Notes under the pieces: model-generated
Seen by the model: only the letters and a program-made list of their open reading frames with translations
Database searches by the model: none
What the model was told of the DNA's origin: nothing
NCBI GenBank assembly: GCA_963848205.1
Contig: CAWKCV010000005.1
Location: 517,185-581,184 of the forward strand
Reading direction: 5' to 3'
Length of the DNA: 64,000 nt
Source of the DNA: BOG-908 sp963848205
Lineage (GTDB): Bacteria; Pseudomonadota; Alphaproteobacteria; Acetobacterales; Acetobacteraceae
Part shown: positions 16,830 to 25,725 of the stretch, piece by piece
Layout: each line of letters begins with the position of its first letter
How positions within the stretch are numbered: the stretch's first letter is position 1
Made by a program: the position numbers and the translations under genes

Positions 16830-17776
16830 GCCTACCCCCGTTTCTCGCCCGCAAGCTGCGCCTGCCGGTCATCGGCGCGCCGCTGTTCATCATTTCCAAT
16901 CCGAAACTCGTATTGGCGCAGTGCAAGGCGGGCGTCGTGGGCTCGTTTCCCGCGCTCAATGCCCGGCCGAAGGAAAAGCTGGAGGAGTGGCTGCAACAGA
17001 TCACCGAGGAACTGGCGGAATACGACGCGGCACACCCCGATGCGCCGGCGGCGCCGTTCGCTGTGAACCAGATCGTGCATCGCTCCAACGATCGCCTGGA
17101 GCACGATCTGGCAATGTGCGTGAAATTCCGTGTGCCGATTGTGATTACCTCGTTGGGCGCCCGTAGCGACGTGTTCGACGCGGTGCATTCCTATGGCGGC
17201 ATCGTGCTGCACGACATCATCAACGACGTGTTCGCACACAAGGCGATCGAGAAAGGTGCGGACGGGCTGATCGCTGTTGCCGCCGGCGCCGGCGGCCATG
17301 CCGGCACCACGTCGCCGTTCGCGCTGCTCTCCGAAATTCGCGCTTGGTTCGACGGTCCGCTGGCGCTTTCGGGCGCCATCTCCACCGGTGGCGCGATCCT
17401 CGCCGCGCAAGCCGCAGGTGCCGACGTCGCCTATATCGGGTCGGCGTTCATCGCGACCGACGAAGCCAATGCCGAAGAAGGATACAAGCAGGCGGTGGTG
17501 GAGAGCAGTTCGGCCGACATCGTGTACACCAACCTGTTCACCGGCGTGCACGGCAACTACCTGAAGAAATCAATCGTGGCCGCCGGGCTCGATCCGGATG
17601 CGCTGCCGCAATCGGACGCGTCGGCGATGAATTTCGGCAGTGGTTCGGCGAAAGCCTGGCGCGACATCTGGGGCGCCGGGCAGGGCGTCGGGCAGGTCGA
17701 CGCGGTGGTGTCGACGGCGGCGCGCGTGGCGCAGTGGGATCGGGAGTATCAGGCGGCGCGGGCGCGGCTGATTTAA
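16826..17776 (+). CDS. Nitronate monooxygenase family flavoprotein
   Basis: FMN-dependent TIM-barrel enzyme (2-nitropropane dioxygenase family), 316 residues. Blocks: LRLPVIGAPLFIISNPKLV, ADGLIAVAAGAGGHAG (His of GGHAG is the usual catalytic residue), LALSGAISTGGAILAA, GADVAYIGSAFIATDEA. Family members oxidise alkyl nitronates or act as enoyl-type oxidoreductases; the real substrate is not readable. Translationally coupled to enoyl-CoA hydratase (ATGA), suggesting a joint acyl-CoA-related pathway. A hairpin element follows the stop codon directly. Confidence 0.9.
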   Translation: MSLPPFLARKLRLPVIGAPLFIISNPKLVLAQCKAGVVGSFPALNARPKEKLEEWLQQITEELAEYDAAHPDAPAAPFAVNQIVHRSNDRLEHDLAMCVKFRVPIVITSLGARSDVFDAVHSYGGIVLHDIINDVFAHKAIEKGADGLIAVAAGAGGHAGTTSPFALLSEIRAWFDGPLALSGAISTGGAILAAQAAGADVAYIGSAFIATDEANAEEGYKQAVVESSSADIVYTNLFTGVHGNYLKKSIVAAGLDPDALPQSDASAMNFGSGSAKAWRDIWGAGQGVGQVDAVVSTAARVAQWDREYQAARARLI

Positions 17777-17840
17777 GAAGCGAGGTCTTCTTTTCTGGAG
17801 AAAAAAAGGAAAAGACTTTTGTTACGCGGTCGCGGTTCTG
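17777..17840 (-). repeat. Dispersed hairpin element, copy 6
   Basis: GAAGCGAGGTCTTCTTTTC, loop, GAGAAAAAAAGG, AAAAGACTTTTGTTACGCG, GTCGCGGTTCTG. Begins at the base after the nitronate monooxygenase stop. The tail runs into the convergent gene, whose last codons (RTATA and stop) are encoded by it. Confidence 0.7.
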
Positions 17841-18145
17841 TCGGCCTGCAAACGCAAGCTCAGGAGCGGCCCGTGTGCCACCCGCTCCAGCGAGTGTGCC
17901 AGGAACAGGAATAGCAGCAGCGACGCGGCGAGCCGTAGGCGTCCACGCAACAGGCGCAGCACGCCATAGAGCACCGTGCAGATGACCACGAACAGCATCA
18001 CCGTCTGCATGTCCACATTCAGCCCACCGCTATGCAGCAGCAGGCGGAAGCTTTCGTCCGTCCAGTCCATCACACCCAGCACGGCGCGGGCGAATATGCT
18101 GAGAAGGCTGACGACTGCATGAGCGAAGTTGTTCAATGGTGCCAT
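17822..18145 (-). CDS. Small membrane protein of unknown function
   Basis: 107 residues from ATG 18145, preceded by GGGGGTCGCAC. Two hydrophobic stretches: HAVVSLLSIFARAVLGVMDW near the N-terminus and TVMLFVVICTVLYGVLRLL plus LAASLLLFLFLAHSL further on, so two or three membrane helices. I do not recognise a family. The C-terminal few residues come from the tail of a dispersed hairpin element. It lies between convergent nitronate monooxygenase and co-oriented glutamate dehydrogenase. Confidence 0.6.
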   Translation of the reverse strand: MAPLNNFAHAVVSLLSIFARAVLGVMDWTDESFRLLLHSGGLNVDMQTVMLFVVICTVLYGVLRLLRGRLRLAASLLLFLFLAHSLERVAHGPLLSLRLQADRTATA

Positions 18146-18235
18146 GTGCGACCCCCGGCCGAGACAGTTCGTTTGTAGCACGGACCGTTACGCCAGCAAT
18201 GCGAAAGCGGCCCGTTTCCACGGGCCTTTTCACGA

Positions 18236-19495
18236 TTACGGAAACAATCCTCGCTGCAGCTTGGCTTTTTGGACACGCTCCACGCCGATCGCGAGTGCGG
18301 CTGTACGATGCGGCACGCGATCGCGTTCGGCGCGCGCCATCACCGCCTGGAATGCACGCTCCAGCACGCGGTTGAGGCGGTCGCGCACCTCCGGCTCGGT
18401 CCAGAACAGCTGCTGCAGATCCTGCACCCACTCGAAATAGCTCACCACCACGCCGCCGGCGTTGCAGAGGATGTCCGGGATGACGAAGATTTCGTCCTGC
18501 CGCTGATTGAGCACGCGGTCGGCTTCCGGCGTGGTCGGGCCGTTGGCGCCCTCGGCCAGGATGCGGCATTGCAGCTTGCGCGCCACGTCGGCGGTGATCA
18601 CCTGCTCCATGGCGGCGGGCACCAGGATGTCGCATTTCTGCACGAGCAGCTCGTTGGGGTCGAAGGCCGCCTCGTTGGAATAGCCGGCCAGCACGCGATG
18701 CTCGTCCGTCCAGTGGATCAGGGCCGAGACGTCGAGCCCGCGCGGATCGTAGTAGCAGGCGGTGTGGTCCGAGACGCCCACGACTTTGACGCCCTGCTGC
18801 ACCAGCGTGGCCGCGGTGACGCTGCCCACGTTGCCGAAACCCTGGATGATCGCGGTTGTCTCGATCGGGTTCATCTGCAGCCGTTCCATCGCCCGGCTGA
18901 CCAGGTGGACCACGCCGCGGCCGGTTGCCTCGCGCCTTCCCACCGTGCCGCCCGCGCCCACCGGCTTGCCGGTGACGATCTCGGTCACCGTCTGGCCCTG
19001 ATACATCGAGTAGGTGTCCATGTACCAGGCCATTACCTGCTCGTTGGTGCCCATATCGGGCGCCATCACGTCGGTTTTCGGGCCGACGAACGGGATCATC
19101 TCCTGCATGTAGCGGCGGCTGACCGCTTCGAGCTCGCGGTTCGACAGGCTGTAGGGGTCCACCGCCACGCCGCCCTTGGCGCCGCCATACGGCAGGCCGG
19201 CGAGCGCGCATTTCCAGCTCATCGCGATGGCCAGTGCCGCCACTTCGCCCAGATGCAGGTTGCTGGCGTAGCGCGTGCCGCCCTTGGTCGGGCCCATGGT
19301 CAGGTGATGCTGGACGCGGAAGCCGGCGAAGACACCTTCGCTGCCGTCGTCGCGATGGATCGGGCAGGACACGATGATGGCGCGCTTGGGCAGCAGCAGC
19401 CGGTCGCGTTGATGGGTGGGGATGTCGAGGTAATCCGCGATGACCGCGAAATTTTCACGCGCCTGTTCGAAGAACGGGCCGGTATAGATGTCCAT
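18236..19495 (-). CDS. gdhA: Glu/Leu/Phe/Val-type glutamate dehydrogenase
   Basis: 419-residue hexameric-type dehydrogenase interconverting glutamate and 2-oxoglutarate plus ammonia. Substrate domain: VQHHLTMGPTKGGTRYA, MSWKCALAGLPYGGAKGGV (with the catalytic Lys region), FVGPKTDVMAPDMGTN. Nucleotide domain: AIIQGFGNVGSVTAATL (Rossmann glycine motif), LVPAAMEQVIT, ILAEGANGPTTPEAD. Length fits the about 420-residue class, mostly NAD-linked; cofactor preference is inferred only. Divergent from the lipid kinase. Confidence 0.93.
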   Translation of the reverse strand: MDIYTGPFFEQARENFAVIADYLDIPTHQRDRLLLPKRAIIVSCPIHRDDGSEGVFAGFRVQHHLTMGPTKGGTRYASNLHLGEVAALAIAMSWKCALAGLPYGGAKGGVAVDPYSLSNRELEAVSRRYMQEMIPFVGPKTDVMAPDMGTNEQVMAWYMDTYSMYQGQTVTEIVTGKPVGAGGTVGRREATGRGVVHLVSRAMERLQMNPIETTAIIQGFGNVGSVTAATLVQQGVKVVGVSDHTACYYDPRGLDVSALIHWTDEHRVLAGYSNEAAFDPNELLVQKCDILVPAAMEQVITADVARKLQCRILAEGANGPTTPEADRVLNQRQDEIFVIPDILCNAGGVVVSYFEWVQDLQQLFWTEPEVRDRLNRVLERAFQAVMARAERDRVPHRTAALAIGVERVQKAKLQRGLFP

Positions 19496-19640
19496 GAGAG
19501 GCTGATCCCAGAAAGATTATGCCGCCTCGGTTTTCCGAGGTCTTGTTGCCTGATGCGCCGGGAAAACGGTGGCGGCGAAGTGGCGGCACCATCCTGCAGC
19601 ACGTGCGTTTTGTCCATGAATTGAGGGATGCGGATCGGGC

Positions 19641-20621
19641 ATGGCAGTCTCCGGACAGAGCGAACGGCAGGATACCGCGCCGCAAACAGGCCGCCATGTG
19701 GCCCTCGTGGCGAACAGCCGATCGGGCGCTTTGCTCGGGCGCGATGGCGGTGCGGCGTCGCTGGAGGATATGCTCCGGGCACAATCGAGCCGCCTCGACG
19801 TGATCGACGACAGTGCGGGCAGCTTGCCGGAGCGCATGCGGGCAGCCATCGGGACGGGCGCGGACCTCGTGGTCGTGGCCGGTGGCGACGGCAGCATCGC
19901 CTGCGCTGCCTCCGTGCTCGCCGGCCGAGATGCCGCTTTGGGGCTGGTTCCGTGCGGGACGATGAACCTGCTGGCGCGCGATCTGGGCTTCGATCCGGCG
20001 GACCATAAGGCCGCGGTTCGCGCGCTGGGCGAGGGCGAGGTGCGTGCGATCGATGCAGGCTGCGTGGCCGCCCACGGCGACGATCATTTGTTCCTGTGCG
20101 CCTCGATGCTGGGAACACCGGCCAACCTCAGCAAGCATCGCGAGGCGGGGCGCGAGCGCGGCGGCGGCCTGCTCGCCTGGGCCGGCTTCGGCCGCGCGGT
20201 GGCACAAGCCCTATGGCGTAATCGCAGCCTGCGGCTGACATTGCGGGTGAATGGGCGGGTGCTCCAACGGCGGACACCCTCTCTGACGATCGTGGTCAAC
20301 AAGCTCGACGACAGTTCGGGGAGGCTGTTCGGCCGCACCTCGCTCGATGGCGGCGTGCTCGCCATCTACATCGTGCCGCGTGCCTCGGTGTGGCGGCAGA
20401 CCTGGCTGCTGCTGCGCACGGCGCTGACGGGCAAGCTGAACGCTCCGGATATCGAGCTGATCGAGGCCAGCGAGGTGCAGGTCGAATCCAATCGCGCCGC
20501 CATGCATGTGCTGGTGGATGGCGAGCTGCGCCTGCTGAAGCCGCCGTTGCACTACAAGATCCAGCCGGGCGCGTTGCGGGTGATGGCCCCGGCTTCCGCC
20601 CCGACGCCTGAGCGCGCATGA
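19641..20621 (+). CDS. Diacylglycerol kinase-like lipid kinase
   Basis: 326 residues of the DagK/YegS/sphingosine kinase fold. Visible: HVALVANSRSGALLGRDG near the N-terminus, then VVVAGGDGSIACAASVLAG (GGDG nucleotide motif) and LGLVPCGTMNLLARDLG. The C-terminal beta domain is present to the end. Likely phosphorylates a membrane lipid at the cytoplasmic face. Its stop overlaps the next start by ATGA, tying it to the metallophosphoesterase. Confidence 0.88.
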   Translation: MAVSGQSERQDTAPQTGRHVALVANSRSGALLGRDGGAASLEDMLRAQSSRLDVIDDSAGSLPERMRAAIGTGADLVVVAGGDGSIACAASVLAGRDAALGLVPCGTMNLLARDLGFDPADHKAAVRALGEGEVRAIDAGCVAAHGDDHLFLCASMLGTPANLSKHREAGRERGGGLLAWAGFGRAVAQALWRNRSLRLTLRVNGRVLQRRTPSLTIVVNKLDDSSGRLFGRTSLDGGVLAIYIVPRASVWRQTWLLLRTALTGKLNAPDIELIEASEVQVESNRAAMHVLVDGELRLLKPPLHYKIQPGALRVMAPASAPTPERA

Positions 20622-21418
20622 GCGGCGCCGCCGCGTCGGGCACCACCTGCATCGCGCATCTGACCGACATCCATTTCGGCGCGACCGACCCCAAGGTCGT
20701 GGAAGGATTGGTGGCCGAACTCCAGGCCGCGCCGCCGGACCTGCTCGTGGTCAGCGGCGACCTCACCATGGGGGCGCGGCGCTGGGAGTTTCGCGCGGCG
20801 CGCGCGTTCATGGAGCGCATTCCGGCGCCAAGCCTGTCGGTGCCCGGCAACCACGACATCACGCCATACCGGCTGGCGGAGCGGTTTTTCACACCGTATT
20901 CGCGCTGGCATCAGGAGGTGGCGCCCGAGACCGAGCCGGTCTGGCAGGATGCCCGCGTAGGCGTTGTGGGGCTGAACACGGCGCGCCGGATCGGCCCGCA
21001 TCTGGACTGGTCGCGCGGCCGGGTGACGGCGCACCGGCTGCACCGGCTGATCGCCAAGCTCGACGCTTTGCCGGCTGGCCTCATGCGCATCGTGGTCGCG
21101 CACCATCCGCTGCTGCCGCCGCCGGGAGAGACGACGCCGCAGATCGCCGGCGGCGCACGGCGCGCGCTGGAGGAATTCGGCCGGCACGGCGTGCGTCTGG
21201 TGCTGTCGGGGCATCTGCACCGCACCTATTCGCGGATAAGCGCGCCTGGGGGCAGTTCGCCGCTGATCGTGCAGGGCGGGTCGGCGACATCGATCCGGTT
21301 GCGTGGGGAGCCCAATGCTTACAATCGGATCGTGGTGGAAGCGGGTGGCGGGGTGGTGATCGAGGGGCGGGTCTGGGGGAAGGAGGGGTGGGAGACATCT
21401 GGCGAAAACAGGGTTTAA
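20618..21418 (+). CDS. Metallophosphoesterase (calcineurin-like)
   Basis: 266 residues with the binuclear-metal phosphoesterase motifs: IAHLTDIHFG (D-x-H), DLLVVSGDLTMGA (GD), SVPGNHDIT (GNHD), VAHHPLLPP (H) and VLSGHLHRTYS (GHxH). Substrate could be a nucleotide, phospholipid or protein phosphate. Coupled by ATGA to the lipid kinase, so the pair may act on the same lipid pool; that is inference. Confidence 0.9.
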   Translation: MSGAAASGTTCIAHLTDIHFGATDPKVVEGLVAELQAAPPDLLVVSGDLTMGARRWEFRAARAFMERIPAPSLSVPGNHDITPYRLAERFFTPYSRWHQEVAPETEPVWQDARVGVVGLNTARRIGPHLDWSRGRVTAHRLHRLIAKLDALPAGLMRIVVAHHPLLPPPGETTPQIAGGARRALEEFGRHGVRLVLSGHLHRTYSRISAPGGSSPLIVQGGSATSIRLRGEPNAYNRIVVEAGGGVVIEGRVWGKEGWETSGENRV

Positions 21419-21455
21419 GGAAGCAGTCCTTTTTTCAAAAGAGGACTGCTTCCTT
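21417..21455. terminator. Hairpin element, copy 7: 14-bp perfect stem between convergent genes
   Basis: AAGGAAGCAGTCCT and AGGACTGCTTCCTT are exact reverse complements around an 11-base loop TTTTTCAAAAG. It starts inside the stop codon of the metallophosphoesterase and overlaps the last codons of murQ on the other strand. Strong candidate for a bidirectional terminator and the most perfect member of the dispersed element family. Confidence 0.8.
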
Positions 21456-22316
21456 CATCCTCCCGCCACTCGCCAGGAGCCGCGCGTCCGCGTCCTCCCT
21501 CGAACATCCCTGCACAATCAAGATCGCCGCCTTCACCCGCCCGTCCGCCGCCGTCAGCGCCGCGCGGGCGGCATCCTCGTCGCAGCCGGTCAGCGTGCGA
21601 ACCATGCGCAGCGCGCGGCGGCGCAGCTTCTCGTTTCGCGCGACCATGTCCACCATTTGGCCGCGCCAGACCCGGTTGAGGCGAAGCATGATCGTCGTCG
21701 AGAGGAGGTTGAGCGCGACCTTCTGCGCCGTTCCGGCCTTCAGGCGGGTGGAACCGGCAATCGGTTCGGGACCGGTTGGCAGCAGGATCTTGTGTTGCGC
21801 GGCGTCGAGCAGCGGAGCGTTCGGGCTGTTCGCGATGGCGATGGTCAGCGCGCCGGACGCGGTGGCATGTCTCAGGACGGCCAGCGGGTAGGGCGTGGCG
21901 CCGCTGGCGGCAGTGGCAATGACCACGTCGTCGCGTGTGAGGGCCAACGCGAGGCAGTCCTGGTCGGCGAGATCCGTGCGGTCCTCGGCGTTTTCGACGG
22001 CCTGAGTGAGCGCTTGGAATCCGCCGGCGATGAGGAGGGCGAGGCGGGATGGTGGCCAGTCGAAGGTCGGCGGGAGTTCGGCGCCGTCCTGCACACCGAT
22101 GCGGCCGGACGTGCCGGCGCCCGCATAGATGAGGCGGCCGGCCGTGGCCAGGCGTGCGGCGGCCGCATCGGAAGCGGCGGCGATGGCGGGCAGCGCGGGG
22201 CGCACGGCGGCCACCGCGGCAAGCTGGGATTCGAGAAGCGCATCGAGTGCCACTGCGGACGGCCATTGCTCGATCGTGTCGTAACGGGGATCGGCGTTTT
22301 CGGTGATCGGCAGCAT
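21435..22316 (-). CDS. murQ: N-acetylmuramic acid 6-phosphate etherase
   Basis: Cleaves the lactyl ether of MurNAc-6-phosphate to GlcNAc-6-phosphate in cell-wall recycling; cytosolic SIS-domain enzyme. 293 residues from ATG 22316. Motifs: ENADPRYDTIEQWPSAVALD (N-terminal block), LIYAGAGTSGRIGVQDGAE, DDVVIATAASGATPYPLAVL, IANSPNAPL, LPTGPEPIAGSTRLKAGTAQ. The frame runs on to 22418 but overlaps the divergent lipoprotein start. The last residues KEAVLF and the stop codon come from the dispersed hairpin element. No murP or anmK neighbour is seen. Confidence 0.92.
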   Translation of the reverse strand: MLPITENADPRYDTIEQWPSAVALDALLESQLAAVAAVRPALPAIAAASDAAAARLATAGRLIYAGAGTSGRIGVQDGAELPPTFDWPPSRLALLIAGGFQALTQAVENAEDRTDLADQDCLALALTRDDVVIATAASGATPYPLAVLRHATASGALTIAIANSPNAPLLDAAQHKILLPTGPEPIAGSTRLKAGTAQKVALNLLSTTIMLRLNRVWRGQMVDMVARNEKLRRRALRMVRTLTGCDEDAARAALTAADGRVKAAILIVQGCSREDADARLLASGGRMKEAVLF

Positions 22317-22416
22317 GGCGCCGTGTTTAGAGGCGGAGTGGGCGTTTGTGGAATCGCTCTGCCGGAAATAAGCTCTTTGAGACGCGTGCAGGTCAGCGCG
22401 AGGGGAAGAAATCGGC

Positions 22417-22956
22417 ATGCGCTCGAACCGGATGCGAAACGCAAGCCTTGCCGTATTGGCGCTTCTGAGCGGTTGCGGCGTGCATCCTGTGGGGATTGCT
22501 GGACCTGGCGGCCCGCTGAAATTCTCCCATCCAGGTCTGGCTACGTCGGGCGCCGTCTATCTGAAAGTCTATCGCGCGTCGCCGGAGGGCCTGCTGGTCA
22601 GCGGCTTGTATCCGGACGCGCCGGTCAACCCCGATCGCGACCCCAGCACCGTGCTGCACCGGTTTTCATTCACGGCCGATCCCTCGGTTCACGGCAGCTA
22701 TTTCTGGCGGTTCGCCGATGGTGTGACGTTGCTCGACGGCACGTGTCAGAAAACCGACCGGACCGGCATTCTGGCGGCGGCCGACCGCCAGGGTGCCATC
22801 TCCGTGCAGTTCGTCACGTTTCTATACGCAGACCAGCGAGACTGGGCACCGCCGGCCGTGCACGTTTTCAGCCGCGTTTTGAGTGAGCCCACGGACTGCA
22901 GTAATGCGGTCATGAGCGACCCGGCATTTGCCGCGGGCGTTGCTGCGGCGCCTTGA
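22417..22956 (+). CDS. Putative lipoprotein of unknown function
   Basis: 179 residues. N-terminus SLAVLALLSGC is a signal peptide with a lipobox (L-L-S-G-C), so it should be lipid-anchored, probably in the outer membrane. Start ATG 22417 has GGGGAAGAAATC upstream. Mature part: YLKVYRASPEGLLVSGLYPD, GSYFWRFADGVTLLDGTCQ, ISVQFVTFLYADQRDW. Two cysteines late in the protein may pair. Family not recognised. Divergent from murQ. Confidence 0.72.
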   Translation: MRSNRMRNASLAVLALLSGCGVHPVGIAGPGGPLKFSHPGLATSGAVYLKVYRASPEGLLVSGLYPDAPVNPDRDPSTVLHRFSFTADPSVHGSYFWRFADGVTLLDGTCQKTDRTGILAAADRQGAISVQFVTFLYADQRDWAPPAVHVFSRVLSEPTDCSNAVMSDPAFAAGVAAAP

Positions 22957-22978
22957 GCTGGCCGGCTTCGGTAGATAA

Positions 22979-23018
22979 GTGGGCTGAAGCCCGTCTTAAT
23001 AGATGGGCTGAAGCCCCT
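22979..23018. repeat. Two direct copies of GGGCTGAAGCCC
   Basis: GGGCTGAAGCCC occurs twice, separated by about a dozen bases; each copy is a near palindrome (GGGCT and AGCCC). It fills the gap between the convergent lipoprotein gene and parE and resembles short REP-type units. Could act as terminator or be inert. Confidence 0.5.
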
Positions 23019-23022
23019 CCCA

Positions 23023-25011
23023 CTAGACGTCGACTTCTTCCAGGCTGCGCGCGTTTTCCTGGATGAAGGCAAACCGCAGCTCGGGTTTGCGGCCCATCAA
23101 CAACTCGACCAGGCCTGACGTGGCGGCGCGGTCGTCCGGCGCGATCACCACTTTCAGCAGGGTGCGTTTCGCCGGGTCCATCGTGGTCTCCTTCAGCGCG
23201 GACGGCGGCATCTCGCCCAATCCCTTGAAGCGGCTGATCTCCACCTTCGAGCCGGCCTTGAAGGCGGATTTCACCTTGCGGTCGCGGTCGCGGTCGCTCA
23301 TCGCGTAGACCGACTTGGCACCCTGCGTGAGGCGGAACAAAGGTGGCTGGGCGAGGTAGATGCGGCCCTGGCGGATCAGCTCGGGCAGTTCGCGATAGAA
23401 GAATGTCATCAGGAGCGAGGCGATGTGCGCGCCGTCCACATCGGCGTCCGTCATGATGATGATCTTGCCGTAGCGCAGTCGGCTGGCATCGAAGCGGTCG
23501 CCGGCGCCGCAGCCGAGCGCCTCGATGAGATCCTTCAGCTCCTGGTTCTGCCGCAGTTTCTCGGTGCTGGCGCTGGCCACGTTGAGGATCTTGCCGCGCA
23601 ACGGCAGAATCGCCTGGGTTTCCCGCGCACGCGCCTGCTTGGCCGAGCCGCCGGCGCTGTCGCCTTCGACGAGGAACAATTCGGTCTCGGCGACACCCTC
23701 CTTGGTGCAGTCGGTCAGTTTGCCGGGCAGGCGCAGCCGGCGCGTTGCCGACTTGCGCGGTGTGTCGCGCGCCTCCTTGCGTCGCAGCCGTTCCTCGGCG
23801 CGCTCGATGATGAAGGCGAGCAGATTGTCGGCCTGGCCCGGGTCGCCGGCCAGCCAATGGTCGAACCGGTCGCGCAAAGCGGTTTCCACCAGGCGCGTGG
23901 CCTCGGGGCTGGTGAGCTTTTCCTTCGTCTGCCCCTGGAATTGCGGGTCGCGCAGGAACACCGAGAGTTTGGCGGCCAGCGTGCCGGTCACGTCCTCGGC
24001 GGTGATCAGGGCAGCGCGTTTCTGCGTGCGCTGCTCGCCCCAGCCACGCAGCGATTTCAGCAGCGCGTTGCGAAAACCGGTCTCGTGCGTGCCGCCCTGC
24101 GGCGTGGGAACCGTGTTCGTATAAGAATGGACAAACGCCTCGCCCTGCTCCAGCCAGATCGCCGCCCACTCGACACGGCCGGAGGGCCGGCCGTCGGGCG
24201 CATCGGGCAGGTTCGCTTCGCCCGACCATATGTCAGGCAAAGCGCGCGTGTCCTCGGCGATGTCGGCCTGCAGGCTATCGCGCAGGCCGCCGGGGAAATG
24301 CAGCACGGCTTCGGCCGGCGTCGGGTCGCGCGCCGGGATGAGCGCCGCCTCGCACGACCAGCGGATTTCCACCCCGCGGAACAGGTAGGCCTTGGACCGG
24401 CACAATTTGTAGAGGCGCGCCGGGCTGAATTGCAGGGTCGCGAAGATCTGCGTATCCGGCTTGAAGCGGATGGTGGTGCCGCGTCGGTTCTGGATGGCGC
24501 CGGCGTTGATCAGCTTGGTCGTCGGCACGCCGCGCGCGAATTTCTGGCGGTAGAGCACCCTGTCGCGCGCCACCTCCACCTCGAGCATCTCCGACAAGGC
24601 GTTGACCACCGAACTGCCGACGCCATGCAGGCCGCCCGACGTTTCGTAGGCCTTGCCACCGAACTTGCCGCCAGAGTGCAGCGTGGTGAGGATCACCTCG
24701 AGCGCGCTCTTCTTGGGGAATTTCGGATGCGGGTCGGTGGGAATGCCGCGGCCGTTGTCGCGCACCGTCAGAATGTTGCCGGCAGCCAAGGCCACGTCGA
24801 TCCAGCTCGCATGCCCCGCTACCGCCTCGTCCATCGCGTTGTCGATGATTTCGGACGCCAGGTGGTGCAGCGCTGTCTCGTCGGTGCCGCCGATATACAT
24901 GCCCGGGCGGCGACGGACGGGTTCCAGGCCTTCGAGGACCTCGATGTCCTTGGCGGAGTAGTCCTGCGTGGCGCGTCGATCGCCGGCCGTGCCGAAAAGG
25001 TCTTCGTTCAT
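23023..25011 (-). CDS. parE: DNA topoisomerase IV subunit B
   Basis: ATPase subunit of topoisomerase IV, which decatenates daughter chromosomes. 662 residues. GHKL ATPase: IIDNAMDEAVAGHASWID, VRDNGRGIPTDPHPKFPKK, YETSGGLHGVGSSVVNALS. Transducer domain: ALLKSLRGWGEQRTQKRA. TOPRIM: TELFLVEGDSAGGSAKQAR (EGDSAGG) and IIIMTDADVDGAHIASL (DADVDG). C-terminus LRFAFIQENARSLEEVDV. ParE rather than GyrB is supported by the N-terminus (LEGLEPVRRRPGMYIGGTDE) and length under 700 residues. Confidence 0.94.
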   Translation of the reverse strand: MNEDLFGTAGDRRATQDYSAKDIEVLEGLEPVRRRPGMYIGGTDETALHHLASEIIDNAMDEAVAGHASWIDVALAAGNILTVRDNGRGIPTDPHPKFPKKSALEVILTTLHSGGKFGGKAYETSGGLHGVGSSVVNALSEMLEVEVARDRVLYRQKFARGVPTTKLINAGAIQNRRGTTIRFKPDTQIFATLQFSPARLYKLCRSKAYLFRGVEIRWSCEAALIPARDPTPAEAVLHFPGGLRDSLQADIAEDTRALPDIWSGEANLPDAPDGRPSGRVEWAAIWLEQGEAFVHSYTNTVPTPQGGTHETGFRNALLKSLRGWGEQRTQKRAALITAEDVTGTLAAKLSVFLRDPQFQGQTKEKLTSPEATRLVETALRDRFDHWLAGDPGQADNLLAFIIERAEERLRRKEARDTPRKSATRRLRLPGKLTDCTKEGVAETELFLVEGDSAGGSAKQARARETQAILPLRGKILNVASASTEKLRQNQELKDLIEALGCGAGDRFDASRLRYGKIIIMTDADVDGAHIASLLMTFFYRELPELIRQGRIYLAQPPLFRLTQGAKSVYAMSDRDRDRKVKSAFKAGSKVEISRFKGLGEMPPSALKETTMDPAKRTLLKVVIAPDDRAATSGLVELLMGRKPELRFAFIQENARSLEEVDV

Positions 25012-25062
25012 GCTGCGTTCCCGTCGCGTCCGCGAAGGCTAGGGCTCGCGATGGGGATTTAG

Positions 25063-25110
25063 CAAGGAAGGAAACGGTCCTTTTTTGAAAGAAAGGACCA
25101 AAAAACGTTC
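25063..25110 (-). repeat. Dispersed hairpin element, copy 8
   Basis: CAAGGAAGGAAACGGTCC, TTTTTTGAAAGAAA, GGACCAAAAAACGTTCAG. GGTCCTTT pairs with AAAGGACC. It ends at the stop codon of the Dps-type gene and separates it from the parE start. Confidence 0.75.
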
Positions 25111-25669
25111 AGTTCTTGGTGGTGCCGTCGCCGTCGCGCATGTCGCCTGTCGGTTCCTGGACGTGGGCTTCGAGAAACCACAGTTGCTTGTCGATGCCGC
25201 GGGAGACTTCGGTGAAGATGTCGGCGGCATCAGCCTCGCCGGCATCGTCGGCCTGGTCGATGCTCTCGTGCAGCGCGTTGGCATAGGTGCTGTAGCGATC
25301 GATGAGTGCCGCGAGATGGTCGGCGACGCGGTAGATGTTGGTGGGATACGGGGCGAGCTTGCTGCCCGCCGAAACAGTCTGCGTGGTGCCGAGTGCGGTA
25401 CCGCCAAGCTGCACGGCGCGTTCTGCCATCGTGTCGTTCCACTCGTCCTGCGCGGTGCGAAAACCGTCCAGCATCTCGTGCACGCCGATGAATTGCGGAC
25501 CCTTGAGGTTCCAATGCGCCTGCTTGGTGATCAGGGCCAGGTCGATGCCGTCCGCCAGGCGCGCGTTCAGCAGGTCGATGGCAACGCTCTTCGCATTCGT
25601 CGGCAGCGCATTGCGCGTCGGGTGCATCTGGTGCGCTTGGGCGGGCGCGTGCGGGGCAGATTTGGCCAA
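25109..25669 (-). CDS. Dps-type DNA-binding ferritin
   Basis: Mini-ferritin that oxidises and stores iron and protects DNA in stress. 186 residues if read from TTG at 25669 (MAKSAPHAPAQAHQMHP), favoured because GGAG lies 8 bases upstream; the first ATG (25627) has no ribosome site. Ferroxidase-type residues: AHWNLKGPQFIGVHEMLDGF with its His and Glu, and DEWNDTMAERAVQLGG. C-terminal QLWFLEAHVQE is typical. The basic/His N-terminal tail could aid DNA binding. A hairpin element abuts the stop. Confidence 0.88.
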   Translation of the reverse strand: MAKSAPHAPAQAHQMHPTRNALPTNAKSVAIDLLNARLADGIDLALITKQAHWNLKGPQFIGVHEMLDGFRTAQDEWNDTMAERAVQLGGTALGTTQTVSAGSKLAPYPTNIYRVADHLAALIDRYSTYANALHESIDQADDAGEADAADIFTEVSRGIDKQLWFLEAHVQEPTGDMRDGDGTTKN

Positions 25670-25725
25670 GTCGATATCTCCGATTCCGTGTGATCGAGGA
25701 ACGCCCGCATGTCCGGAATGTTCCT

